In this document: positions 24,001 to 35,459 of the stretch, one piece after another
Layout: each line of letters opens with the position of its first letter
How positions within the stretch are numbered: the stretch's first letter is position 1
The notes under the pieces: generated by a model
Database searches by the model: none
Told to the model about the DNA's origin: nothing
What the model saw: only the letters and a program-made list of their open reading frames with translations
Made by a program: the position numbers and the translations under genes
Source of the DNA: Cinnamomum chago
Taxonomy: Eukaryota; Streptophyta; Magnoliopsida; Laurales; Lauraceae
NCBI GenBank assembly: GCA_038049695.1
Contig: CP142451.1
Location: forward strand, 9,608,001 to 9,672,000
Direction of reading: 5' to 3'
Length of the DNA stretch: 64,000 bases

Positions 24001-26288
24001 CCTTTTTTTTTTTTTTTTTGAAAGGTACTATTGAATTCAAACCTCTTTTTGATTTTTGATGCTACAATCTCATTGAGGAATGTTGTCCCCAATATCTCAT
24101 GTAAATATTCTGAAATACAATCTGAATGAGAAGTTTTGAGGTAAACTAGTTGAGACTGATAGGAATGTCTTAACAAAAAAGGAATAAGAAAAAGCGGGGG
24201 TGTTCTACGTAATCCATTTGAGAATTGAGACTGAAAAGGATATTTAACTGTTTCAGGGGGAAAGTAGCTGAAGGTATAGATTTTGATCGGCATTATGGAA
24301 GACTTGTGATCATGTTTGGGGTTCCTTTCCAGTACACATTGAGCAGGTGCATTGTACCAAGTTCCACAATTTCATCATAGTCTCCAATTGTTTGGGTCTG
24401 GAATTACTACTTATTGGACAGTTTTGTCAAGCCCATGCGCAGTGTAGATTCAGCCATCCAGATGCTGCTGCATGTTTAAGTGTGACATATTTCTGCTGGA
24501 TCCAAGTGGTCCACCAGATGGATTCCATTTTGTATGTTGGTGGCCCAAAATAGGCAGATGCCCAACTCATGAGGCAGGCTCACCTGCAGAAATTATTAGA
24601 TGGAAATGATACAAAATTTCCTCGCACACTTGGAGTGGACGCATCCGCTTTTTGGCCATGTCACCTGCAAGGTGGCACATTTAGAATGTGGTACATTTCT
24701 GCGTATGGAGACTACAGAGCTGCATGTGCTTATGACTTGTTTTATGGATATAGTAGGCATCAAATATGATCATGTTATCCTTGATTTAGTTATTATTATT
24801 TTTCCCATATGGACCTGGTTACAAATTGTGGGCAGTTTCTTAAAATGGGCAATAGTACTTACATTACTGCTTTGTGAGGTTTAGTGTTGACATTTTCATG
24901 TTGCAGAATATTGCTTGCTAGGTTAGAATACTTACGAGAGACATTTCAGATAAAGGAAGGCGATTTTTTGACTTTTGATGCCTTGGTATGATTTCCTGAT
25001 GCCTGTCGAATTAGGCCTATTAGCATTACTTGTTTTGAGTTAATAATACTTTATATGGACTTTTGAGCTTCTTTTAGTTGATGGGCTAATTTTCCTGCAC
25101 AGAGGCAAGCGGCACAATGTGTTGGACGAGTCATTCGTTCTAAAGCAGATTATGGAATGATGATTTTTGCTGATAAGAGGTGTTAACTTGATCCCATTTA
25201 TTCTTTTATTTTTGTGTTTATTTTGTGAGAAAACATTTGCTAAGGAGAATAATATGTAATGGGCAGAGATTGATCTGCCCCAATAAAGTGCAAGTTCCTA
25301 AAACAACTAGTAAACACTATTCATTGAAAATGTCAAAAACATGATCATATGAAAGCCCTATAAAGAACTCTTTCTCTGACAAGCGCTTGTAACACAGTTG
25401 GAAGGTCCTTATTGTCATGACCATGAGGTTGCAGGTTTGAGTCATGTTACCGATCAAAGAACAATAATAGTAAATAAATAAATAATTTTTTTTTTGAAAG
25501 TCAATGCAATTTGTGAAGAAATGCACACAAAGACACCTATGAAAGTCCTTAACAAGGCAATTCCTTCATCCTCCACATTATGTTACTGAATATTATATAC
25601 CTGAACTACCTTCTAAGAAGCACTCAATGGAAGTAGCTTTCATCTTCTTCATAATTGTTGGCACTATAACAACTTTATCTGGTTTTTTGATGTTTTGCTA
25701 TGAGTAATTAAATTGTCTGCACCATCCCCTATCCATGAAGTGGCAAATCACATCAAGGATCGAAGTACCAATCCATTGGCCACAAAAGAAACTGGTGCCT
25801 CAAGAATGATACTGTTGTCATCTTGTCAATGATCAAGAGTGATCAAGGCATATAATTACTATTTACAAAGTTCAGATAGGTCTTCCTTTTCCAAATAAAA
25901 GGTGCAGGAGTTCTTGACATATATTATGGGATATATGATTTTTTTTTACAGATATAGTCGCCATGACAAACGTTCTAAACTGCCTGGATGGATACTGTCA
26001 CATTTGCGGGATGCCCATCTCAATTTGAGCACGGACATGGCTTTACATATAGCACGTGAGGTAAGTCAGTCTTTGAGGTGGCACTGCTGCATTATTACGG
26101 CACAAGCTTCTGCAAAACCTTTCATCACTAACTTTTTTATTAACACCTCTATGTGTGTGTGTGTTATACAGTTCCTTCGAAAGATGGCCCAGCCATATGA
26201 CAAGGCCGGTGCCAGCGGCAAGAAGACTCTTTTGTCACAGGAAGACTTGGAGAGAATGGGATCAGAGGCAATTCCTGACATGTACTGA
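18066..26288 (+). CDS. XPD: XPD/RAD3 family DNA helicase, TFIIH subunit (UVH6 orthologue)
   Basis: Exons: 18066-18880, 19616-19698, 20177-20580, 21040-21233, 22245-22425, 23497-23621, 24257-24346, 24907-24985, 25103-25179, 25952-26060, 26172-26288. They sum to 2274 nt (757 aa plus stop), close to the 758-760 aa of known XPDs. All borders are GT..AG and the phases fit. XPD is the 5'-3' ATP-dependent helicase of TFIIH, acting in nucleotide-excision repair and transcription initiation in the nucleus. Walker A is MPTGTGKT with Lys48. The four iron-sulfur ligands are Cys116, Cys134, Cys155 and Cys190. The Walker B box is DEAH at 234-237. Later motifs include [26 protein letters not shown] and [14 protein letters not shown]. 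The start at 18066 (MKFQIEDV) is chosen over an in-frame ATG at 18039 because it aligns with the family start. A tandem repeat lies in intron 4 and a SINE in intron 9. The gene looks intact. Confidence 0.96.
21601..22090. repeat. Tandem duplication of about 245 bp in XPD intron 4
   Basis: Two adjacent copies (21601-21845 and 21846-about 22090) share AAGTTGAAAG at their starts. They also share TAGTCTTCCCCAAACACCTG, TTGCTATTTCTCTTGCTAGA and CAACAACTTTAATCCA. They differ by scattered substitutions and small indels, so the duplication is not recent. No effect on splice sites is apparent. Confidence 0.85.
25388..25500 (+). mobile_element. tRNA-derived SINE in XPD intron 9
   Basis: Box A-like TAACACAGTTGG (25390-25401) is followed 32 bp later by box B-like GGTTTGAGTCA (25434-25444). 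This is the RNA polymerase III promoter spacing of tRNA-derived SINEs. An A/T-rich TAAATAAATAAATAA tail follows. There is no cloverleaf, so it is not a tRNA gene. The same SINE is in duplication copy B at about 39317-39430, so it predates the duplication. Confidence 0.6.
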
Positions 26289-26871
26289 GGATTACACTCC
26301 TCTTGAGCACAATGCACTGATGAAGAGAACTGACCCTTTGTATTGGAGGGTGATCGCGCAAGGTTTTGATGTTTCCAATGTATAAATTCTGGTTGGCAAA
26401 CGGTTGTAGAAAATTGTACTTTCTTAATGCTTGAGAAATATATTTTTTTAACCTGACTCCATTAAAAAAAAAAAAATGTATTAACCTGAATGAACCTGTG
26501 GAGGCCCAGTGGAACCCCGGAAGATGCATTTTAACTTTGATTGGTAATTAACCTTGTAATCTGATTTTTGTTTGTTGAGCTTGGGATTGCACACCACTGA
26601 ACTGCCCAGCCAGCGTCTGTGGTCCATACTGCCTTCAGAAATCCTGTCTAGACAACAAGAGTAGGATTTATCCCTCTTATTATTATGGTCTTGAGGTTGA
26701 GGCACTGCTGCGACACACAGTACTCCTTCCTGTAAACAGTGCAGATCTTGAATCTTTTGTTGTTGTTTATTTTCCCAACCTAAAACCAAATATTATCGGC
26801 TATTGTCTGGATCTTCAAGGTTTGAAGCTAGAAAACAGCTACTCCTTTTTTTTATTTTTTTATTTTTTTAA
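26289..26871 (+). other. XPD 3' flank
   Basis: XPD 3' UTR and downstream DNA. No polyadenylation signal is convincing enough to assign an end. A TTTTTTTTATTTTTTTATTTTTTT run at the right is the reverse complement of the LINE poly(A) tail. Confidence 0.45.
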
Positions 26872-28572
26872 CGGTAACGGTAAATTAGATTAAAGATTTA
26901 AAGAAGTACAAAATAAAGAAAAAAATACAAGAAAATACACGTGAAGGTGTAAGAGCTAAATACCAACGCAAAAAAGACAACTCACAAAGGAGCAACATAG
27001 GGGACTTCTCTCTCTACCCCCAACTTTGCCAAAGCATTTGCTATGCCATTTCCAGACCAATATACATGAAGAAATCCAACATTTATAGATGAAGATAAGG
27101 TCTTGATTTTATTGAAAATGAATTGATATTTCCTAGGACCTTTATCTAAAGAAGACATCCATGATATTGCATTTGAAGAATTGCCTTCCACCAATATATT
27201 TTGATAACCATGATATGCACAAATTCTTATGGCTTCAAAAATAGCCAACACTTATGCCTCATTGGAATCTTTAATGCCTACATGTTTTGAGAACATAAAC
27301 AACACCTCTCCCTTGTAGTTTTTTAAGAGGCCGCCGACCTGACTTTCCTCTTGCCACAGTATCCACATTAAATTTAAGAACATTTTGAGAAGGGGGAGAC
27401 CGGGGGACACGAAACAAGCTTCCTAATTATTGAAGACATTATCCATACTTAAGTGCTTTAGCTATTTTTCAATGCTTGCCCATTTAGCTATCGTAAGAAA
27501 GAGAAGATAACTTCCACCTCAGTCTTCGACTCGCCTTTGAAGATCTTATCATTTCTCTCCTTTCAAATTAACCAAAGAATAGAGTAGGGATCCACCTCCA
27601 AATGATTGAACCACCCCCTCTAAAAGTACCCCCCTCCAAACCTCCATTAACTCACTAAGACCTCTTGGCATACACCATGAAATTGAGCATTTATTGATAA
27701 AAAAAATCTCCAAACATAATAAGTGAAGTCACAATGCATGAACAAGTGATTGATAGATTCTTATTCCTTCCCACATAAGCCACAAATGTTTGAAATGGCT
27801 TTCGACAATATGCCTCGTCTTCTAAGATTATCCACGGTAGAGATTTTACTAGCAGCCACCAACTGGAATAAGACCTCAACCCTTGGGGGAACCATGCCAC
27901 ACCACACAAGGGATAGGTGAGATGGACTCTCCGAATAAAAGGAGGAAACCTTATAAAAAATCTAAAAGAGAAACTCCCCGAAGTTCTCAGTTGTCTAAAA
28001 TCGAGTGTCTTTTGGGCTCAAGGCCAAAGGCTCTTGGGTTAGACTGCGTGAGAGATACCTGGGTTATCATAAAAAGAAGAAGAAGCAAGAATACTTAGTA
28101 AAGACTTGAACTCCAATGCCTCCGATTGATGCAACAATCTCCTACAAGAAACTTGCCCTGACACCATGGACCCATAAGAAAAAAAATCTTTCACAAACGT
28201 CTCTTCATTAGACACAGCTCTAAACAACCTAGGGAGAAGAGACCACAATTGCCCTATCACAACCCAATTATCAAACAAAAAACGAACACTTTTTCCCTTC
28301 CCAACTCTAAAACCCACACCCTTATTGAAAACTTCCCCCGACTTTGGACTGCTCCCCAAACTAAGAAATGACCCTCCACAACCATGACACCCTATACCTA
28401 GGGACAAATCTAGGAATCCAACTCCACTTATCCTCATCAAACTTAGAAGCAATAACTTTTCTCCATAAATCATCATTTTCATCACCAAACCTCCACCACC
28501 GTTTTGCTAGCAATGCCCAATTTTTAAGCTCTAAATTATCAATGTCTAAAACTCCACAAGATTTAGGTTTTA

Positions 28573-30246
28573 GAGTAAATTAGTGATAGGTCAATGAAGT
28601 GGATTGTTAAGAAGCTCTGGTCCACGCAATTTTTGTTTAAGGGCTCTGGTCCACTCAGCTAGACATTTTGCAGCCAGAGGTCCATACGTTTGCACGATCA
28701 CATATTTCGTGACTGATTTGCCCTTTCAACCATTTTAGGCATAAATTTTTGAAATTTAAAATTTCAAATCTTCCCTCCTCCCTCCTTCCTAAATCCACAT
28801 GGCCGCACCTGATGCTTCTCTGGTGGTTCCCCCTACATCTCTTTCTTTCAGATGGAATGGCAGATCCTCTTAGTCTTGGCTATGGGAATCCTGAGCAAGT
28901 CTGTTCCTCAATCCCCTCTTAATTCCAATTTTATTCTATTCTCTTTCCCTTCTGTTGTAACTCCAATTAATGCACGATTTCTTGCCCTTTTTATTTTTCA
29001 GAAAGAAATCGGAAATGTGATTTTTTTTAATGCTTATGATTTTGGGTTGCCGATTTTATGAATAAGCATGTGATGATTGATTGTTCATTTCCACGTTTTC
29101 TCCTTCACCAAAACCGCTTAGGGCTCTACATTTATCACCCAATAATAGTAATCATCTCTTCTCTATGTATCCAGGCGCCATTCTACAACGCACCTTTCAC
29201 TAATAGAGGAGATTTGTGTTTGAATCTTGGAAGAGCTGGTAGGTTCGAACCCAGACACAATCCTTCTTTGTTTGGAGTTTTTGACTCAAACCCGATCAGT
29301 GTGGGCCTTTCCTGCTGAAGATGGCACGTGACACGATCGCGTCAGGGGAGAGCGCGAACAAGGGGTTGGATTTCGTGATTCGGGCATCGAAGTCGTTTGA
29401 GAGGGAGGCCAAGTTTGGTGATTTTTGAAAAGTTTATCTGAGTTTTTATGAAATTTATCTGAGTTTTTGTCAAATTTATTTGTCTTATGTCAAAATTCTC
29501 TATGCTTTTGCCAAATTTATCTGAGTTTTTTAGCAAATCAATTTACATTTTTTTGAAGTCTATTTGCATTTTTTAATTTTATTTGTGTCTTTTCAAATTT
29601 ATTTGGGTTTTTTGAAATAAGTTTAACTAAGTTTTGGAAAAAATACTTGAGTTTATGGCAAATTTTTCAGAAATTTGGAAAATTAATTTATCTTAGTTTT
29701 GGAAAATGTGTTTGCGTTTTTTTAATTTTATTTGCGTCTTTTGAAATTTATTATCATTTTTTGAATTTTCTTTGGATCTTTTGAGATTTATTTGAATCTT
29801 TTGAGATTTATTTACATTTTCTGAAATTTATTTGGATCTTTTGAATTTTATTTGCATTTTTTTAAATTTATCTGCATTTTTTTGAAATTTATTTGCATCT
29901 TTTTAAATTTATCTGCGTTCTTTTGAAATTTATTGATTTTTTAAAACTTATTGCGTTTTTTGAAATTATTGCATTTTTTAAACTTGATTTGAGTTATTTT
30001 GAAATTTATTTGTGTGTTTTTAGAATTTATTTGAAAATCTCATTAATGAGATTTCATTAATCGTGGCCAATTAAATGGTAGTTGATTATTATTAATGGGA
30101 TACCCCACCAATAATAGGATATGATTTAAAAAAAAAGGGTAAATTAAACATTGTAAATCTTTTAAATTTTCAAATTTAAAAAAATAACCTTCACTATGAT
30201 AAAAAATTATTAAAGTGAAATGTTCAGGACCATCTCCGAATCCCCC
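28573..30246. mobile_element. MULE-like non-autonomous element, candidate Pack-MULE
   Basis: A 1674-bp insertion in the LINE. Duplication copy B reads straight through the site (39961-39980, GATTTAGGTTTTACCAC). Flanks TAGGTTTTA (28564-28572) and TAAGTTTTA (30247-30255) are a 9-bp target duplication with one mismatch; 9 bp is the MULE size. The ends GAGTAAATTAGTGATAGGTC and, on the other strand, GGGGGATTCGGAGATGGTCC are weakly inverted-repeat. No transposase is seen. Inside are a GC-richer island with an ATG-initiated 35-codon reading at 29321-29428 (starts MARDTIASGESANKG) and an ATG at 28800. They look like captured gene pieces but I do not recognise a parent. The right half is a T-rich array. 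Confidence 0.65.
29427..30030. repeat. Degenerate T-rich short-period array
   Basis: About 600 bp built from repeats of roughly 20-28 bp around TTTGAAATTTATTTGCATTTT, with variable spacing. It lies inside the MULE-like element. The array abuts the GC-richer island exactly where its ORF ends (29428). It has no coding capacity. Confidence 0.7.
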
Positions 30247-30462
30247 TAAGTTTTACCACTTAGCTCCACTGCAGGTGATGTTCTTCTTTTTGTCGCCCTT
30301 GCCTTCCCACATAATATTCCTTCTAATCCTATCGAATTTATTTCTATCTGATGCTGATGCTGGCATCTGACTAATGCCATATAATAAATTAGGTAGGAAA
30401 GCTTTGATCAGCGTTATCCTTCCTCCCAAAAGATGTGGAACGACTTTTCGATGCACTGAGAC

Positions 30463-32274
30463 GACCTAAGAGTCATGAGACGACCCAAGCTGCCTAACCT
30501 ATCCCCCACGTCACTTCTTCTTGTTTGAGCTGATCATTCTTGTACACCCCAAACCAAAATTCCATTTCAAAGTGACAGTCATGCTATATGGGTCACAGTG
30601 TTTTTAAGAGTCATGAGACGACCTGAGCTGCCTAACATGTCACTTATGGATCCGGATCTCCTGTTTGGTCCAACTAGAAATAAGGGGTGTCACAAGAGAA
30701 TATTTTTTTTAAAGAGATGTGATTTAAAAAAATAAAATGAGATGTGACATCTCAATCCTATGTGACATCCCATAATTGGTCCAAACAGGACTTCCCTGTT
30801 TGGACTTTGGACTAAACATGGAATCCGTTTCCATTACTTGTTCTTGTTTGATTTGATCATTCTTGTACACCCCAACCCAAAAGTTTCTTGTAGCAGCCAT
30901 CTGTTGAAAAAAAATAAAATTAAGTGGCAGTTGCAAAGCATGCATCTGAATCTTCTTTCGCTCAGACAAATTAGTTTTCGAGTAGTCTGAGGTTTTCATA
31001 ACAAAGCTAGCCTTTTTAGTTGGGAGGATGATCGATAGAATTTGTGCAGATTCTAAAATTAGTTCTCAGAATTACAACTCTTTTAAAAATGACTTATCTA
31101 CACCAATTGATTCAACTGTACGTCTAGGTTTGGTGAGTCAAGGACCCCATGTATCATCAATGCAATGGGTCTTCCTCATAAAATTCAAAGAAGGGCATTA
31201 CAGGCTTTGATCAATCAACTTGGACGAGTCATTATTCCAGCTGTGTAACCCAACCTACCAACTGGCTCACCAAGCAATGGCCTTCATGATTGTGTCAGAA
31301 CAAGGCCCCATGGGTGAAAACTTAAAAATCTTGAGAATATTGTGCGAGACCATGGCCCCAGTCTCGACTCTTTAAAAATCAATCTAGTTACTTAACTAGT
31401 AAAGAACATGGTAACATAATCCTATGGATTGTCTATTAATCACAATTTTTAATCAAAATTGTCAATTCTATTGTAGAAACAACTCCTATATGGAGTAAAT
31501 GTTTTAGATAACTCTTATAAGGCATTTATTTTTAACGGCTCAAATCTTAACTCCGAATTTATAGATTTGACTCCGGCCCGAATCTTAACTCCCAATCATG
31601 ACTTTTTTGAGTTGTGAGATGTATGAGGTTCATCTGGATGCTACGTGTTACCTAGAATTATTCTTAATGACCAGTACGTGTTGACATGGTCTAGATATTG
31701 ATAAAATTAGCTCGAAGTGGGAATAGGACCTCTTTATTCCATTTAATTTCTCATCAACGCGTATTGGAATGGGCAGCCTTAATATAAAAAAATAAAATAA
31801 AATCTTCATCTCCATTCAAATCTTCATCTCCATTCTCCACCCCATGAAAGATCCATATTACATGAAGAGGACATGGATTATAAACTAAATTTAACACATA
31901 CTAACTCCATTCATTTTTTTACCAAAAAAAAACCACTCCATTCATTAAATGAAGACAAACTAGAGAAAGCACTTAGACATTAGAAAAAAAAAATCCTCCC
32001 TTGAACTTGCTCCCACACTTCTCAGTTCTCGCCCTCATTCATGAACCTCACGAATGAATTGATTAATTGATTTCCTATTTGAACTTTCCCACTTTTCATA
32101 CCTCCTTCTGATGATTTCTAATCAATAGTGGCAATTCATTATTTATTAGTCTATTTAAGAATGGGAGCTCTCTTTTATGACCATCTTTTCTCCAAGATGC
32201 ACTGTTATGGTTTTCCTACTGTTCCCAACTTCCGTGATCTATGTTAGTTCATTATATATTCTATCATGTATTGA
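30463..32274. other. Duplicated intergenic DNA (copy A)
   Basis: No gene. Most of 30840-32274 matches 40900-42660 with indels. A string AGTCATGAGACGACC recurs (about 30470 and 30608). Bases 30650-30840 are absent from copy B and have MITE-like opposed CCTGTTTGG / CCAAACAGG strings, but no clean TSD was found. Confidence 0.5.
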
Positions 32275-32438
32275 ATATGGATAATGATTTGCATTCGGAG
32301 GTTGTAGGTTCAAAACTGCACTACCACACTGAAACTATAGGGGAGTTTATCCGGCTTCCTTCTAGGATCGGAGGGATTAGTCCAATCCAAAGGGCTGGAA
32401 AACCACCGATAGCAAAAAAAAAAAGAAAAAAAGTATAA
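32275..32438 (+). mobile_element. SINE-like insertion specific to copy A
   Basis: Copy B lacks this segment. It contains a box B-like GGTTCAAAACT (about 32308) after GGAGGTTGTA, then a unique body, and ends in a poly(A)-rich tail (AAAAAAAAAAAGAAAAAAA). This is the form of a 5'-truncated tRNA-derived SINE. Target duplications could not be settled. Confidence 0.45.
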
Positions 32439-32985
32439 TAAAAGAAGTAAGGTTGCAACTAACTATCAGCTGTAATAAACTAATAAGAACGGGTAAACTG
32501 CATTACAAGTTGTCTTTAAGAAAAGTATATTTGAACAATCACATATAGTATAAGTCACTTTAATTTGTCGGATTTCGGTAAACATTACTTTTTTGAACAA
32601 ACGGGAACAAACAGTCCAATGAAATATGACCATCTAAAATGTACCTAGAGTTTTTCAATGAATATGAATTCCTGATGGGAATTTCATATGTTATAATTTA
32701 TGTCATCAATATTAGTTGGTGTCCCCTTGGGATTTGAAATCTGCCCTTTGATTAAAGAGACTTCAAAATCCAGTCTTGAGGATTGACATTTTGGCTTGTG
32801 GAAATTTACAAATTTAATAAAACTTTCTAATTCTAGCTTTTAATGTGCTAGAGGGTATTTGAGCTTTTGCGAATCCATTGAGAAATATGTAAGTCAATAA
32901 GCCTTTAGCACCTCTTTATTTAGGAGTATCTTGGAATAGAATTCCCTTTCCCTATTCTATGACAATGGTTGTCTTATTTCCGATT

Positions 32986-33113
32986 GAGAAAGTCCACTTG
33001 GACTTACTGGGAGGACCACAGAGAAAGTCCACTTGGACTTACTGGGAGGCTGTGGTCCTCATGGGGGACCAGGCCAGAGTTCGGTCCCCCAGTCGGTCCA
33101 CATAGCACCCCTC
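32986..33113. mobile_element. 128-bp MULE-like MITE
   Basis: Flanked by a perfect 9-bp direct repeat TTTCCGATT (32977-32985 and 33114-33122). The ends GAGAAAGTCCACTTGGAC and, on the other strand, GAGGGGTGCTATGTGGAC are degenerate inverted repeats, both followed by an ACTGGGGG-type block. A string AGAAAGTCCACTTGGACTTA occurs twice in tandem at the left end. Copy B has no counterpart. Confidence 0.55.
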
Positions 33114-33418
33114 TTTCCGATTTGAAGAGTCAGAATTTATAAGATAAGTATGGAGAACGGCAACTAGAAATTATCCGTTAATGGTTGAAATTTGAAAAAT
33201 TCCTAAAAAGCTGTTTATACAAATTTTCCTTCATTCGTAATTTTTTAGCCCCCTTTTCTCATGCAAACAACTCTGTGATAATATTTTAAAGGCAGCATTC
33301 CATCAAAAACCCTGTTTTCTAAAAAAAAATAGAGAGTTAAATAAAAACACCACAAACCTTCAAACCATACTCATAAATCATAAAAAAGGACAATAACATT
33401 AAGAAGAAGTCGCATTAA

Positions 33419-33841
33419 CCCTATGTTTGGGAAGGGGGGAGCGGAGGGGATGGGAGGGAAAATTTGAGGGAGAAGGAAAATGAAGGGGAGGGGAAATTAG
33501 TTTTACATTCTCTTTTTTGGATAGTAAAAAAGTAGGGGAAAGAAAAGTAAAAAAGTAGGGTTTTGTTTGTTTGTGAGGTAGAGAGAAAATTATCAATTTA
33601 TCCTTATTTTGTGAAAAAATGAAAAAGTAAAAATGACAGTTTAGTAAAATGACAAAGATTCCCCTCTCTCCATCATACTTTCCCCCCATTTTTGAAAGGA
33701 AAGTTTTAAGGTGGGCCCCACACGAATTTTACCCCCACTTTCCCTCCCCCCTTCCCAAACACCCTCAATTTCCACTTTCCATCAATTTTCCCCTCTTTTT
33801 TTTTCCCTTCCCCCCATTTTACCTCCTTCCCAAACGGACCA
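33419..33841. mobile_element. Harbinger/Tourist-like MITE with an empty site in copy B
   Basis: The ends CCCTATGTTTGGGAAGGGG and, on the other strand, TGGTCCGTTTGGGAAGGAG are inverted repeats. TAA is duplicated at 33416-33418 and 33842-33844. Copy B reads CATTAAGACAAAGGCGG without the insert (about 43624), which fixes the 423-bp boundaries. The element is strongly strand-asymmetric (G/A-rich left, C/T-rich right), so long short-lived ORFs on both strands are by-products. Confidence 0.75.
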
Positions 33842-33945
33842 TAAGACAAAGGCGGCCGGGTCCCATTTAGGCCGTTGTCTGTACAAAATTGAAATGTTCT
33901 TTGTCCGAAGCTGGTACCCACTCACTCTTCTTCTTTGTATACTGG
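33842..33945 (+). pseudogene. Orphan copy of the ABCG promoter/leader
   Basis: GACAAAGGCGGCCGGGTCCC through CTCACTCTTCTTCTTTGTA matches 43627-43735, which lies just upstream of the intact ABCG start. Similarity stops at 33945. None of the first seven ABCG exons follows. It is read as the promoter end of the lost ABCG copy. Confidence 0.65.
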
Positions 33946-35459
33946 AAAAAGTCAAAATAATCATCATATTAAAGTTTATAAAAAAAAACCCTTTATGATC
34001 GGTTTCTTTAAAATTAAATGTAAAAGGTTTTAGTTTGAGATAGAGGAAAGAGAAAGAAGTTCATAAGAATTCAATACCTAATACCATATAATTTAAAAAA
34101 AAAAACACAAGCCCATGAAAATTGAAGATTCATGATCAAGAAAACTAAAAAACAAAATCAAAACAAACAAACAATATAAACTATGAATAAAATCCAATGA
34201 AATTTGAAAGACACATAGAAATAAAATATAGAAATGAAAATCCATAATCAACTCAATAACATAAGCAATTTAAAAGAATCAAATGCTCATGAGAAAAAAA
34301 AACTCAAAAATGGTGCACAAAAGGGTAAAGACCAAAAAACCCACAAATTCATGAAGAACCATCATAAAAGAAATTAAAAACCCATCACAAGTGAGAAATT
34401 ATAATAAAATATATACAAAATAAAATGAAATAAATTTTATTAAATAGGTTATAAAAATATATAAATAAAGATCTATAGACAATACAATGATAAAAGAAAT
34501 TTAGAAGAACCAAACCAACTTATGATAATCTAATACTAAAAAATGAAAATTTTAAGCCACGAAAGAAATAAGAAAAATCCATAAAAAGATTTCACAAAGA
34601 GAACTTAAAGAACCCAATGGGAATAAAATAAATAATTAACTCATAATGATAAGCATTAAGAAAATAAAAAAAATACAACAGAAAAATGAGAATTCCCAGA
34701 AAATCCCATTATAAAAAGAGATTTAAAAGAACAAAAAAAGCAAGGAGAACCCGATACCCAAAAGTTGAAAAAAAATGGTGTAAAAAAGAAACCCACAATC
34801 TATGAAAACCATACAAATACAAACCATAAAAATATTGCAAATCTACAGAAACTTTAAAATGATGATTCTTTTGTATGAATCATATTAAAATGACATAATT
34901 AAAATTGCTAAAATAAAATATGAAGAACTCAAAAGTAAATGAATTAAAAAAGGTTTACCTCTCAAATTGAAACGTTTAATAATTACACCAATTGTCTCAA
35001 AATGCTACATTTTAAAATGGGTTGAACATTGATATAAACTAAGACGGTACTAAAAAGAGAAACAAAGAAACAAAAGAATTATTGAAGTTGCTCTAATAAA
35101 ATACAATGAATTTAAATGTAAATGAATGGAAAGAATGAAAGTTCTCTTGTTGACATAGAGAAATAGAATTATATTGGAGAGAGTAGACAATGATGATAAT
35201 AATAATGAACTTAATTAATTCTTTATTTATATGGACCTATATTATTGGAGATTCTTTTTACCATTGGTTCCTCATTCATAACAAAAAGCGTACAATCAAA
35301 ATCAATATATAAAAAAGAAATTAGACAACCCAGAACCAAGAGTGGATTAAATAAAAAAGACTAAGGATTAAATAAACCAGACGACCCAGAAATCAACATT
35401 TCACATTCTAAAAAAAAAAAAAAGGAAAAATAATCATATAATCATAACAAACAAAATAC
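33946..35459. other. A-rich non-coding block
   Basis: About 1.5 kb with very A-rich plus strand (many AAAAAT and CATAAAA strings), no ORF longer than a few dozen codons and no recognised repeat family. It separates the ABCG promoter relic from the gypsy fragment and replaces the body of that ABCG copy. It may be the untranslated part of a retrotransposon, but nothing proves it. Confidence 0.4.

Larger units (their letters stand above)
26872..30462 (-). mobile_element. 5'-truncated LINE (L1-type), split by a MULE-like insertion
   Basis: Read from right to left. A reverse-transcriptase C-terminal segment (30456-30253) contains LLGGRITLIKAFLPNL and DRIRRNIMWEGKGDKKK. After the inserted element (28573-30246), the LINE resumes at 28572-28030 with KSCGVLDIDNLELKNWALLA and GKGKSVRFLFDNW, typical of the region linking RT to the zinc-binding domain. 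A zinc-binding remnant lies near 27909-27691. An RNase H-like domain at 27251-26982 contains FEAIRICAYHGYQNILVEGN. The 3' end has a poly(A)-like tail (T-rich on + at 26848-26871). Frameshifts and stops break it throughout. The start of the LINE is missing. The same LINE fragment is in copy B (39566-40186). Confidence 0.82.
24822..33945. repeat. Segmental duplication, copy A (alignable part)
   Basis: From CAAATTGTGGGCAG in XPD intron 7 to the ABCG-promoter-like end CTCTTCTTCTTTGTA, this block is collinear with 38809-43735. Shared parts are 24822-25630, 28157-28572, 30250-30462 and most of 30840-33945. Differences are mainly insertions present in one copy only, plus a deletion in copy B that removes the equivalent of about 25631-28156. 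Copy A holds the working XPD exons 8-11. Confidence 0.88.

Noticed and set aside
23724..24293. ORFs over T-runs in XPD intron 6
   Set aside because: Low complexity, with a short tandem repeat (CTAATTGGTTGGATTCTCTT twice); they cross the real exon 24257-24346 in other frames.
25388..25450. Possible tRNA gene
   Set aside because: Box A and B are present but no cloverleaf can be formed and the sequence ends in an A/T-rich tail; it is a SINE.
26982..27251. Stand-alone RNase H gene on the minus strand
   Set aside because: It is the 3' domain of the broken LINE, adjacent to its poly(A) tail.
33399..33998. Several overlapping ORFs on both strands near 33.4-34.0 kb
   Set aside because: Produced by the purine/pyrimidine strand bias of the MITE at 33419-33841.
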